The notes under the pieces were generated by a model. That model did not search any database, had not been told where the DNA came from, and was given only the letters and a program-made list of their open reading frames with translations. Shown here piece after piece: positions 43,545 through 52,060 of a stretch of DNA of 64,000 nt (the first letter of the stretch is position 1; every line of letters begins with the position of its first letter). The stretch spans positions 1,426,001-1,490,000 of the forward strand of contig NZ_JBHTAA010000005.1 of the NCBI RefSeq assembly GCF_042663225.1, read 5' to 3'. Origin of the DNA: Haloferax namakaokahaiae (lineage in GTDB: Archaea > Halobacteriota > Halobacteria > Halobacteriales > Haloferacaceae). A program made the translations under genes and the position numbers.

Positions 43545-44420
43545 ATGAGCGAGCGAACCGTCTCGGCGAAGGCCGACAGAGCGCGTGAGGCACTCGCCAA
43601 GCGCGACAGCGTCCTCATCGCCTTCTCCGGCGGCGTAGACTCAAGCGTGGTTGCCGCACTCGCCTACGACGCCCTCGGCGACGATGCGGTCGCCTGCACG
43701 GCCAAGAGCGAGACCCTTCCCGAGGCCGAACTGGACGACGCGAAGCGCGTCGCAGAGGAAATCGGCATTCCCCACATCACCGTGGAGTTCTCCGAACTCG
43801 ACAATCCGGACTTCGTCGTCAACGACGGCGACCGATGTTACCACTGCCGGACGATGCGTCTCGGCCGAATGTACGAGGCCGCCCGCGAGCGCGGTATCGA
43901 GACGGTCTGCGACGGGACGAACGCCTCGGACCCCGGCGAGGGTCACCGACCCGGCCTGCGCGCGGTCGAAGAACTCGAAATCGTCTCGCCGCTGTTGAGC
44001 CACGACATTTCGAAAGACGAGGTCAGAGCAATCGCCGACGACTACGGCCTCTCGGTCGCCGACAAACCCTCGATGGCCTGCCTCTCGTCGCGCATCCCGA
44101 CCGGTCTCGAAGTCACCGAAGAGCGCCTCTCGCGCGTCGAACAGGCCGAGAACATCCTGCGAACGTGGGGCTTCGAGCAGTTTCGCGTCCGCGACCACGA
44201 CGGTCTCGCCCGCATCGAAGTCGCACCCGAGGAACTCGAACGCGCGCTCGACCCCGATTTCGTTCGAGAGGCACGTGACCACCTGAAGGGCGTCGGCTTC
44301 GACCACGTCACGCTGGACCTCCACGGCTACCGGACGGGGAGCGTCAGCCCCGCCGCCGACGAGGCAGACGAAGACCTCTTGGTCGAAGACGTGTTCGCAC
44401 AGGACTACCCGCTCAAGTAA
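43545..44420 (+). CDS. larE: ATP-dependent sacrificial sulfur transferase LarE
   Basis: 291 residues. The second enzyme of nickel-pincer cofactor synthesis: it activates the carboxylate with ATP and donates sulfur from its own cysteine. The PP-loop is AFSGGVDSS, and the Cys in KPSMACLSSRIPTG is at the position of the sacrificial Cys. The frame is open to 43446, but the strong Shine-Dalgarno fixes the ATG at 43545. LarB is encoded 5.4 kb away on the other strand; LarC was not found in the window. It diverges from mutS5 with about 140 bases between. Confidence 0.92.
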   Translation: MSERTVSAKADRAREALAKRDSVLIAFSGGVDSSVVAALAYDALGDDAVACTAKSETLPEAELDDAKRVAEEIGIPHITVEFSELDNPDFVVNDGDRCYHCRTMRLGRMYEAARERGIETVCDGTNASDPGEGHRPGLRAVEELEIVSPLLSHDISKDEVRAIADDYGLSVADKPSMACLSSRIPTGLEVTEERLSRVEQAENILRTWGFEQFRVRDHDGLARIEVAPEELERALDPDFVREARDHLKGVGFDHVTLDLHGYRTGSVSPAADEADEDLLVEDVFAQDYPLK

Positions 44421-44444
44421 TCGCTTCTTCCGTCTACCTCTTTT

Positions 44445-44840
44445 TCAGCCGACTTGGACCGCGAAGACGAGTTGGTCGTTGACGATGACGTGGAGCGGTT
44501 GGTTCGCATCCTTCCACGTGTACGTCTCGGTGTACGGTTCGTCGTCGGATTCGGCAGTCGCAGAGACGCGAACGTCGTAGTCGCTCTTCATCACGACTTC
44601 GTTGTTGACGGTGTGCTGGGAGTGCGCCGGTAACTCGATAGTGGTCTCGACGACGGTCGAGTCGTCGCGGCGGTGGGTGACCGAGAGTGCGACCGTTTGC
44701 GCCGTCGGCGTCTCGTTGTGAAAGACGATATCGGTCACCCCGCGGGCCGAACCGACGCCGTCGAGACAGCCAGCGCTGGCCGCGAGACCGAGTGCGCCGG
44801 CGGCGACGAGAAACGACCGACGGGTCCACTGTCCAGACAT
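44445..44840 (-). CDS. Tat-exported lipoprotein of unknown function
   Basis: 131 residues. The signal peptide shows a twin-arginine motif (TRRSFLVAAG) and a lipobox (ASAGC), so the protein is exported folded and probably anchored by lipid at the Cys. The mature part is a beta-rich domain (TAQTVALSVTHRRDDSTVV, ADIVF-like strands) resembling small haloarchaeal immunoglobulin-like secreted proteins. No catalytic residue is apparent. A GTG one codon upstream of the ATG is an alternative start. The Tat translocase genes lie 3-6 kb downstream. Confidence 0.8.
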   Translation of the reverse strand: MSGQWTRRSFLVAAGALGLAASAGCLDGVGSARGVTDIVFHNETPTAQTVALSVTHRRDDSTVVETTIELPAHSQHTVNNEVVMKSDYDVRVSATAESDDEPYTETYTWKDANQPLHVIVNDQLVFAVQVG

Positions 44841-44908
44841 CACGCAGTATTCAAATCGCAGACACTAATAGTCACTTGGCAGCGTCACGCCCGTCGCAAA
44901 AGGGTCGG

Positions 44909-45547
44909 CTACTCGGGGAGGTGGCGCGTCTCGTTCTCGGCAATCACGTGATAGTCGGCGGTTTCGGTCTCTTCGTCGAGTTCGATGCTCAGTTCGAACA
45001 GACTCGCGTTTTCGACCGAGAGGTCGAGCATCGACGTTTGAATGTCGAGTCCGTGAACTTCGCCGAGAATGAGCCGAATCGGCCCGCTGTGGGTGACGAC
45101 GACTGCCGTCTCGTCGGCTTCGAGCGACGAAGACAGCCCCTCGAGTGCGGTGAGGACGCGGCGTTGGGTCTCGACGATGCTCTCGCCGCTCGGCGGCCGT
45201 TCGCGGGCGGCGGGCGCACCGACCTGCGAGAGTGCGTACTGCGGATAGGTCGTAAAGAGTTCGTCGGACAACAGTCCTTGCAGCGACCCGAAGTCGCGTT
45301 CGCGCCACGACGGGTCGAACGCGGGTTCGATATCGAGTTCGCTTGCGAGTGGGCGGGCCGTCTCTTGGGCGCGCTCGATGTCCGAGGCGATGAGCCGGTC
45401 GATGTCGTAGTTCGACGCGACGTGCGCCGCGAGCGCCTCGACCTGTGACTGACCGCGGTCGGTCAGCGAGGTGGGCGCCCATCCTTGCACTCGCCCGGCA
45501 CGATTCCACGTCGTCTCGCCGTGTCGGGCGAGCAGGAGGGTTGCCAT
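44909..45547 (-). CDS. Histidine-phosphatase family protein
   Basis: 212 residues from the ATG at 45547. Catalytic RHG motif in LLLARHGETTWNRAG with the second His in VVVTHSGPIRLIL. Includes phosphoglycerate-mutase-like and small-molecule phosphatases; the substrate is unclear. The frame extends to 45769, but the added part is antisense to the SRPBCC gene. The family assignment is firm. Confidence 0.9.
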   Translation of the reverse strand: MATLLLARHGETTWNRAGRVQGWAPTSLTDRGQSQVEALAAHVASNYDIDRLIASDIERAQETARPLASELDIEPAFDPSWRERDFGSLQGLLSDELFTTYPQYALSQVGAPAARERPPSGESIVETQRRVLTALEGLSSSLEADETAVVVTHSGPIRLILGEVHGLDIQTSMLDLSVENASLFELSIELDEETETADYHVIAENETRHLPE

Positions 45548-45619
45548 AGGTCCGTCTCTTATCTCACTGGTTATCAACCTTTGCGCGTGATTCACGCTGT
45601 CAGACGACGAAGGATGTGC

Positions 45620-46093
45620 ATGGCTCACGAACTCTCGACCAACATCGACATCGACGCCCCGCCGACCGACGTGTGGGCGGTCCTCACCGACTTCGACCAC
45701 TACCCCGACTGGAATCCGTTCATGCGCATCGCCGGCCGGCCGAACGAGGGCGCGACGTTGACGGTCCACCTCCGCCCACCCGGTGGCCGCGAATCGACGT
45801 TTACGCCCGACGTGGTCGGCTGTGAGACCAACCGCGAACTACGCTGGCTTGGCCACCTGTTCACCCCCGGCATCTTCGACGGCGAGCACCGATTCCACCT
45901 CGAACCGCTCGACGGCGGCGAGCGAACCCGATTCGTCCACGCCGAGCGATTCACTGGGTTCCTCGCCGGACTCCTCCTGCGCGTTGTCGGCGACCAAACC
46001 CGAGCGGGATTCGTCGAGATGAACGAGGCGCTGAAAGCCCGCGTCGAATCGGCCGCCGTGGACGAAACAACAGGGGAGAAAGCGACCGGCTAA
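45620..46093 (+). CDS. SRPBCC/START-like lipid- or ligand-binding protein
   Basis: 157 residues from the ATG at 45620 (MAHELSTNIDIDAPPTDVW); an ATG two codons upstream is possible. The N-terminal pattern IDAPPTDVWAVLTDFDHYPDWNPF is the hallmark of the polyketide-cyclase/START superfamily, which binds hydrophobic ligands. It is a single rightward gene, with an 75-base gap before the permease gene. The ligand is unknown. Confidence 0.85.
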   Translation: MAHELSTNIDIDAPPTDVWAVLTDFDHYPDWNPFMRIAGRPNEGATLTVHLRPPGGRESTFTPDVVGCETNRELRWLGHLFTPGIFDGEHRFHLEPLDGGERTRFVHAERFTGFLAGLLLRVVGDQTRAGFVEMNEALKARVESAAVDETTGEKATG

Positions 46094-46168
46094 TCCCGTG
46101 CGATTAAGTGCGCGTCTGTTGACCATTTCTTCGAATGCGTCCGAATCCGAGCCGCACAGGAGTGACCG

Positions 46169-47083
46169 ATGGCGAGTGAAGACAACCTGTTCGCCACCGG
46201 CGTGCAGAACGCGATTCGATATCCCACGCTGACCTACCGACTGCTGTTCTACCCGCTCGTGGGATTCGTCTGTCTCGTGTTCTTGTTCCCACTCTACTGG
46301 TTGGTCGTCCTCTCGCTGACGCCCGACTCGGCGCTCGCCCAGCTCGGCGTCTTCCCCAACACGGTGTCGCTGAACAACTATCTCTTCGTCCTGTTCGGGA
46401 CCGACCTTCTCCGATACCTGTTCAACGGACTCGTCATCGCCGCGGGCACGACGGTCTTCGTCGTCGCGGTCGGGAGCCTCGCGGGCTACGTCTTCGGCCG
46501 ACTGGAGTTTCCGGGGCGGCGGCTTCTCTTGCTCCTCACGCTCGGTATCGCGTACGTGCCGCCGGTGGCGTTCTTCGTCCCCGTGTACGAACTCCTGACC
46601 GGAAACCTCACGTTGTCAGTCGGGTCGGTCACCGTGTCGAGTCCGAACGTCTACAACACGCCACTCTCGGTGGGTCTCCCGTTGAGCGCGCTGACGATGC
46701 CGCTGGCCATCTTCATCCTCACGACGTTCTTCCGGCAGATTCCGGACACGCTGGAAGACGCCGCCCGAATCGAGGGCGCGACGCGAGTGGAGGCGCTCAC
46801 GAAGGTCATTATGCCCCTCTCGAAGCCCGGCATCGCAACGGCGGGCGTCTTTACGTTCATCCAGGTGTACAACGAGTTCTTCTACTCCTTCTTGATGACC
46901 GACGGTGCGCCGGAGAGTTGGGCACCCATCATCTGGTCACTGTACGAACTCCGACTCTCGCGCGCCGTGCTCGGCGCTGCCGGGTCGGTGCTCGGGTTGC
47001 TCCCGATCGTCGTGGTGTTGCTCCTCGCTAACGACAAACTGGTAGAAACCGCCGAGGCGGGCGTCTCGACGCGTCTCGATTGA
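46169..47083 (+). CDS. MalG-type carbohydrate ABC permease, orphan
   Basis: 304 residues with six TM helices. The cytoplasmic EAA-loop EDAARIEGATRVEALTKVIMPLSKPG contacts the ATPase, and the whole is typical of the second (MalG/UgpE) permease of sugar importers. No substrate-binding protein, MalF-type partner or ATPase is encoded beside it; neighbours are SRPBCC and TatCo. It could serve a transporter whose other genes are elsewhere. The C-terminal stop is 2 bases from the TatCo stop. Confidence 0.82.
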   Translation: MASEDNLFATGVQNAIRYPTLTYRLLFYPLVGFVCLVFLFPLYWLVVLSLTPDSALAQLGVFPNTVSLNNYLFVLFGTDLLRYLFNGLVIAAGTTVFVVAVGSLAGYVFGRLEFPGRRLLLLLTLGIAYVPPVAFFVPVYELLTGNLTLSVGSVTVSSPNVYNTPLSVGLPLSALTMPLAIFILTTFFRQIPDTLEDAARIEGATRVEALTKVIMPLSKPGIATAGVFTFIQVYNEFFYSFLMTDGAPESWAPIIWSLYELRLSRAVLGAAGSVLGLLPIVVVLLLANDKLVETAEAGVSTRLD

Positions 47084-47085
47084 GG

Positions 47086-48477
47086 TCAGTTACCCGTCCA
47101 CCGCAAGATAGCGAGCGTCCCCTCGAACAGCACGATCATCGTGATGGCGATGAGGATGGGAGCCATCCCGGTCGGGTCGGGGCTGACGAGGAACGCGATG
47201 CCGAGGAACGCACCCCAGAACAGCAGGCGACGGTCTTCGAGCCACGTCCGCGTGACCAGGTTCATCATGATGGCCAACTGCACGAACAGCGGAATCTGGA
47301 ACACGATTGCCAGATAGCCCATCAGGATGAGGATGAGGTTGAACGTCTCTTTGAGACCGAACGCGATGACCGCCGTCCCCTCGGTGTAGGACGTGAAGTA
47401 CGCGAAAATCGCGGGGAGGACGATGAGGTGGGCAAAGAGCACGCCGACCAGCGCGAGGATGAGACTCGTCGGCACGGCCGCGAGGTAGTACTTGCGCTCG
47501 CGTTCGTAGAGACCCGGCCGCATGAACAGATACGTCTCGTAGACGAACACCGGGAGACCGATGACCGTTCCCGCGAGACCGGCGACTTTCAGCTTCGTGA
47601 TGATGAGTTCGAGCGGACCGTACAGGCGCGGCCGACGCGAGGCGATGGTGTCAGCGCCGGGGATGTGGGTGTTCCACAGGAAGTTGATGACGTCGGTCGC
47701 ACTCGTGAGATTCAACCCGAGTAGGGCGTTGACGATGTCGGCACCGGGGAACAACAGGAGCGTGACGAACCCCGCGACACCGAGGACGACCGCGACCCGC
47801 CGAACCATCTCTTCGATGTGTGCGGTGAGCGGCATCTCTTGGTCGCTCTCGGGAGCGCCGCCGACCAAGCCGTCGTCGAGGTCGTCGCCGAAGTCGTCGG
47901 TGTAGGCGTCGCTGGGGTCGGCATCCAGTTCCGGTTGGCGCTTGGTCAAGGACGCGCCTGCTTCGTCCGAGCCCCCTTCCTCATCGTCCGTACCGGTCTC
48001 CTCGGCGTGGCTTCCCTCGTCGTCCGCGTCGTCGTCTCTTTTCACGAGGTTCCCGTCCTCGTCGGTTTCGACGAGACTCTGGTCGGTGATGCCGGCCGCG
48101 TCGTCGTCCATGGATTCGTCGTCGGCCATCGATTCCTCGTCGGCCATCGATTCCTCGTCAGCCGTCGCGTCGTCGCCGGCGTCCGCTTCGGCAGTCGAAT
48201 CTGCGTCGGCAGCCTCGTCGGCGTCCACCGTCGATTCTTCGGGTGGGGTGACCCGGCCGTAGACCGGTTCCGTCGTCGAATCGTCGGAGCCGTCGCTATC
48301 GCTGTCGTCCGGCGCAGCGTCAACGTCAGCAGCCTCGTCGTCGTCGGCCTCGTATTCGAGGGTGCCGTCGTCACCACCGCCGTCCTCGTCGTGGGTGGGT
48401 GGGGAGCGCTCAGCCGACGAGACTGACGGCTCACGTTCGTCTGCAGAGGGGTCTTCGTCTCGGTCGTCCTCCGCCAT
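47086..48477 (-). CDS. tatCo: Twin-arginine translocase subunit TatC (TatCo-type) with acidic N-extension
   Basis: 463 residues. The TatC core of six helices spans about 225-460 (EEMVRRVAVVLGVAGFVTLLLF onward) and is preceded by a 215-residue acidic, Ser/Asp/Glu-rich extension, presumably cytoplasmic. The extension contains a tandem ADEESM repeat encoded by 18-base units near 48110-48165. TatC binds the RR signal peptide. A TATA-like ACCTATAACT lies about 28 bases before the ATG. It is divergent from tatCt, as recalled for haloarchaea. Confidence 0.9.
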   Translation of the reverse strand: MAEDDRDEDPSADEREPSVSSAERSPPTHDEDGGGDDGTLEYEADDDEAADVDAAPDDSDSDGSDDSTTEPVYGRVTPPEESTVDADEAADADSTAEADAGDDATADEESMADEESMADDESMDDDAAGITDQSLVETDEDGNLVKRDDDADDEGSHAEETGTDDEEGGSDEAGASLTKRQPELDADPSDAYTDDFGDDLDDGLVGGAPESDQEMPLTAHIEEMVRRVAVVLGVAGFVTLLLFPGADIVNALLGLNLTSATDVINFLWNTHIPGADTIASRRPRLYGPLELIITKLKVAGLAGTVIGLPVFVYETYLFMRPGLYERERKYYLAAVPTSLILALVGVLFAHLIVLPAIFAYFTSYTEGTAVIAFGLKETFNLILILMGYLAIVFQIPLFVQLAIMMNLVTRTWLEDRRLLFWGAFLGIAFLVSPDPTGMAPILIAITMIVLFEGTLAILRWTGN

Positions 48478-48608
48478 TCAGGTGATGTAGGCAACCGGCG
48501 AGTTATAGGTCTTTTCGGATGGCGCCGTCACTCATCGAGAGACGACGCGGCGTGACACTGCCGTCGCGGTGAAAAAGATTGATAACGGCGAGACTGCTTT
48601 CACCGCGT

Positions 48609-50756
48609 ATGTCTAGCGCCCTCGATGACGACACCCAAGCGGCACTCTCGGCCGGCCGAGAGACCGCCGGAGCGATGCTCAGAGCGGCGCAAAAAGACCT
48701 CCAGAAGGTCTTTATCGTCTTCCTCATCGGCTTCCTCGGGTCGTTCTACGCGCTTCGCCTCTACGTCTGGGACTTCTTCAAAGGCATCACCTACGCGCAG
48801 ATGAACGCCTCGGTCGGGAGCAACGTCGAAATTATCGCCCAGACGCCGTTCGACGTCATCCTCTTGCAGGCGAAAATCGGGATGGTCGTCGGCATCCTCA
48901 TGGCCCTGCCGCCGTTCATCTACTACGCCCGTGACGCGCTGAAAGCCCGCGGCGCGTGGCCGCGGTCACCCGTCGCGCTCTGGAAGCTCGTTCTCATCCT
49001 CATTGGCGTGGTGGTGCTGTTCGTACTCGGCGTCGCCTACGGCTACTTCGTCTTCTTCCCGTTCACGTTCGCGTTCCTCGCCCAGAACGCGCTTTCGGCC
49101 GGGTTCACGCCGACGTACTCTATCGTCAAGTGGGCGCAGTTCATCTTCCTGTTGACCCTCTCGTTCGGTCTCGCTTCCCAACTCCCGCTGGCGATGACCG
49201 GACTCTCGTACGCCGAAATCGTCCCCTACGAACTCTTCCGCGACAAGTGGCGGCACGCCGCGGTCGGTATCTTCGCCTTCGGGGCGCTGTTCACACCGCC
49301 GGACCCCTTCACGCAAATCATGTGGGCGGTGCCCGTCCTGACGCTCTACGGATTTAGCCTGTATCTGGCCAAAGTCGTCGTCACGGCCAAACGCGGGAGC
49401 GAGAAGATGGACATCCCGGCCACCGCGAAGTACCACTGGAACCTCATCGCGGGCGTCGGCGTCGTCGGCGGACTCCTCGTCTACACCTTCTACGAATACG
49501 GCGGTGTCGCGCTGGCGAACGCCGGTCTCGACTACGTCGGGAGCGACTACCTCCTTCTCGAACCCACCTCGCAGCTCTCGGTCGTCCTCTTCGCTCTCGC
49601 AGGCGTCCTCGCTGGGGGCGTCCTCGGTCTGGGGTACTTCATCTACCGCGACATCGAGCGCTTGGAGCGGACGCAAGTCGGCGTCGGCGACCCGACGAAA
49701 CTCGACCTCGGGTCGCTCGACGCGGACGGCATCCGGGCGGCCCCGCCCGAGGCGTTCGCAGAAGTTGACGAAGACCGTGCGATGGCGCTCGCCTCGATGG
49801 CGATAGACGACGGCGACAACGACAAAGCGCAGGCCATCCTCGACCGGTTCGACGAAGCCGAGGCCGACAGAGAAGCGGAGGCAGAAGACCAACCCGGCGA
49901 ACTCGAAGAGCGGACGACTCGCGCGGGCGGGGCGTTCTTCTCCGAGTTGACCGACGGCGAGACCGACGAGGACGACATCGGCGGCTACTACACCGACATC
50001 GCGTTCATCGTCGAATCGGTTACCTCGCGGGCGTTCTGGGTGGTCGGGTGGTTCATGCTCGTCCTCGGCGGGACGTTCACGTGGCTCTACATCGGCGGGA
50101 TTCGAGACGTGTACGAGGACTTCCTCGGAAGCCTTCCCGCGGTCATCCGCCCCGAAGAAGTGCTGAACGTCGTCGCCCTCCACCCGATGGAGGCGCTCAT
50201 CTTCGAGGTGAAGTTCTCGACGATTATCGCCGCGTTGGCGACGTTGCCGCTCGTCGCGTACTTCGCGTGGCCCGCGCTCCGCGACCGGAGCATCGTCCGC
50301 CAGCGCCGCCGGACCGTGTTCCTCTGGACCGGCGCGCTCACCGCCGGATTGCTCGGTGGGTTCGCCCTCGGCTACAACTACGTCGCCCCCGGCGTCATCA
50401 CGTTCCTCGTCGAGGACGCCATCGCCGCGGAGATGATTATCGCCTACCGCATCACCAACTTCTTCTGGCTCATCTTCTTCACGACGGCGGGTATCGGCCT
50501 GCTCGCCGACGTGCCGGTGTTGATGGTCCTACTCAACAGCGCGGGCATCACCTACGATATGATGCGGAACCGCTGGCGAGAGGTCACCGTGCTCATCCTC
50601 GCCCTCTCGGCCATCTTCACTCCCGCGAGCATCACGACGATGTTCATGGTGACGATTCCGCTCATGGCCGCCTACGGCGCTGGTCTCGGCATCCTCTTCG
50701 TCGTAACACTCGGTGGTCGCCGGAACCTTGCTCCGGCGCGAGGGGCAGCAGAGTAA
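48609..50756 (+). CDS. tatCt: Double TatC translocase, TatCt-type
   Basis: 715 residues from the ATG at 48609. Two TatC-like domains in one chain (about 20-275 and 475-705), each starting with the amphipathic helix and repeated core helices (ALFTPPDPFTQIM in the first, AIFTPASITTMF in the second), joined by an extra TM region and an acidic linker (about 370-465). Haloarchaea use such TatCt alongside TatCo to export most secreted proteins folded. A TATA-like GATTGATAAC lies about 27 bases upstream. Confidence 0.93.
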   Translation: MSSALDDDTQAALSAGRETAGAMLRAAQKDLQKVFIVFLIGFLGSFYALRLYVWDFFKGITYAQMNASVGSNVEIIAQTPFDVILLQAKIGMVVGILMALPPFIYYARDALKARGAWPRSPVALWKLVLILIGVVVLFVLGVAYGYFVFFPFTFAFLAQNALSAGFTPTYSIVKWAQFIFLLTLSFGLASQLPLAMTGLSYAEIVPYELFRDKWRHAAVGIFAFGALFTPPDPFTQIMWAVPVLTLYGFSLYLAKVVVTAKRGSEKMDIPATAKYHWNLIAGVGVVGGLLVYTFYEYGGVALANAGLDYVGSDYLLLEPTSQLSVVLFALAGVLAGGVLGLGYFIYRDIERLERTQVGVGDPTKLDLGSLDADGIRAAPPEAFAEVDEDRAMALASMAIDDGDNDKAQAILDRFDEAEADREAEAEDQPGELEERTTRAGGAFFSELTDGETDEDDIGGYYTDIAFIVESVTSRAFWVVGWFMLVLGGTFTWLYIGGIRDVYEDFLGSLPAVIRPEEVLNVVALHPMEALIFEVKFSTIIAALATLPLVAYFAWPALRDRSIVRQRRRTVFLWTGALTAGLLGGFALGYNYVAPGVITFLVEDAIAAEMIIAYRITNFFWLIFFTTAGIGLLADVPVLMVLLNSAGITYDMMRNRWREVTVLILALSAIFTPASITTMFMVTIPLMAAYGAGLGILFVVTLGGRRNLAPARGAAE

Positions 50757-50773
50757 CGGCGTTTCCTGTCAAA

Positions 50774-50790
50774 ACGCTATATTGTAGCGT
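50774..50790. promoter_or_regulatory. Palindrome between tatCt and the RHH gene
   Basis: ACGCTA-TATTG-TAGCGT, 6-base arms and 5-base loop, about 47-63 bases before the RHH start. It could terminate tatCt transcripts or be the RHH protein's operator. Confidence 0.4.
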
Positions 50791-50836
50791 CTGAGACCTT
50801 GAAAAGGCGTAAGTATTATCGTGAGAATCGCGTGAT

Positions 50837-51013
50837 ATGGCCAAAATAAGCGTCGAGATTCCCGACGAATTACTCGCCGACCTGGACGAGCACGTCGGCG
50901 ACGACAGGAAGTTCGTCAACCGAAGCGACGCGGTCCGTGCATCGGTCCGCAAGACGCTCGACATCCTCGACCAGATCGACGAACGCCACAACCGCCTCGA
51001 GAACAATGAGTGA
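50837..51013 (+). CDS. Ribbon-helix-helix (CopG-type) regulator
   Basis: 58 residues. N-terminal strand KISVEIPDELLADLDEHVG followed by helix-turn-helix RSDAVRASVRKTLDILD is the RHH fold; a dimer inserts the strands into the DNA major groove. TATA-like AAGTATTA lies about 22-26 bases upstream, so expression is probably leaderless. It overlaps the transporter gene start by 8 bases, suggesting that it controls that transporter, and it may bind the palindrome upstream. Confidence 0.85.
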   Translation: MAKISVEIPDELLADLDEHVGDDRKFVNRSDAVRASVRKTLDILDQIDERHNRLENNE

Positions 51014-51725
51014 GACTCGCGCAGGAACCGGGCAAATCGTCCTGGTTGGACTCTTCATCACGGCGCTGACCACGGCGCAGTTGACCGCCTCGAAGCTCTT
51101 GGCGATTCCCTTGCCGTCGGCGATTGGCGAACTGCCGTTAGTCGGTGCCGCCATCATCATGCCGGGTGCCGCACTGGCGTACGCGCTCACCTTCTTCGCC
51201 TCCGATTGCTACTCCGAGTTGTACGGCCGCCGGTCGGCCCAAATCATGGTCAACGTCGGCTTTGCGATGAACTTCGTGCTCCTCGGACTCGTCTGGACGA
51301 CGATTGCCGCGCCCGCCGCCGACGCCGAGTTCGCAGCGCAGTTCGAGAGCGTACTCGCCTCGGGAACGAACATCGTCGCCGGGAGCCTCCTCGCGTATCT
51401 CGTGAGCCAGAACTGGGACGTCATCGTCTTCCACGGCATCCGCGAGATGACTGACGGCGCGTTCCTCTGGCTTCGCAACATCGTCTCGACGGCGACCAGC
51501 CAGGCCATCGACACGGTCATCTTCGTCGGCGTGGCGTTCTACGTCGCACCGACCGTCCTCGGTATCGGTTCTGCGCTTCCGGGCAGCGTGCTCGTCTCGC
51601 TCATCGTCGGCCAGTACCTCCTGAAACTGCTCATCGCACTCGTCGATACGCCGTTCGTCTACGCCGTCGTCGGCCTGTTCGGCGACGAGGCGACCGATTC
51701 GACCGACGGGTGGGTCGCGGACTGA
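51006..51725 (+). CDS. Queuosine/archaeosine-precursor transporter (YhhQ/VUT family)
   Basis: 239 residues from the ATG at 51006, inside the RHH gene. Six or seven TM helices with the family signature FASDCYSELYGRRSAQIMVNVGF and SQAIDTVIFVGVAFY. Bacterial relatives take up preQ0/preQ1; in archaea preQ0 is the precursor of archaeosine in tRNA, so this may salvage it. Direct substrate evidence is lacking. It is coupled to the RHH regulator by an 8-base overlap. Confidence 0.85.
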   Translation: MSETRAGTGQIVLVGLFITALTTAQLTASKLLAIPLPSAIGELPLVGAAIIMPGAALAYALTFFASDCYSELYGRRSAQIMVNVGFAMNFVLLGLVWTTIAAPAADAEFAAQFESVLASGTNIVAGSLLAYLVSQNWDVIVFHGIREMTDGAFLWLRNIVSTATSQAIDTVIFVGVAFYVAPTVLGIGSALPGSVLVSLIVGQYLLKLLIALVDTPFVYAVVGLFGDEATDSTDGWVAD

Positions 51726-51775
51726 CTCCGTTTCGACGCACGCCTTATCTCTTTTGGTAGCATACCACACGATGT

Positions 51776-51952
51776 ATGGCCGACGAGCGCCGCGTCCGAC
51801 TCACAGAACTCGACGGGATGGAGATGGGTGTCCGCTGTCCGACCTGTGGGACGTACACGTCGTTCGGAGATATTCTTGCGACGGGGACGTGTCGAGGCGG
51901 CTGGCGAGGCTGCACCACGAGGCTCCGACTCGACCTCGTGATTCTGGAGTGA
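51776..51952 (+). CDS. Small zinc-ribbon protein
   Basis: 58 residues from the ATG at 51776. CPTC and the later C...C (ATGTCRGGWRGC) form a four-cysteine zinc site, similar to haloarchaeal micro zinc-finger proteins. An out-of-frame ATG 4 bases upstream gives ATGTATGGC, the same layout as at the histone-fold gene. TATA-like TTATCTCTT about 28 bases before supports 51776. The following 100 bases contain imperfect repeats of ACGACGAACAG. The function is unknown. Confidence 0.65.
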   Translation: MADERRVRLTELDGMEMGVRCPTCGTYTSFGDILATGTCRGGWRGCTTRLRLDLVILE

Positions 51953-52060
51953 CGACGAACAGAGAGACGGCGGACGAGAGGCGCGAAGAGCGGAGAGAAA
52001 CGACGAACAGCGGAGAGAAAACAGAGACGCGCGCAAGATAGCGCACAAGGAGCCGAGGGC

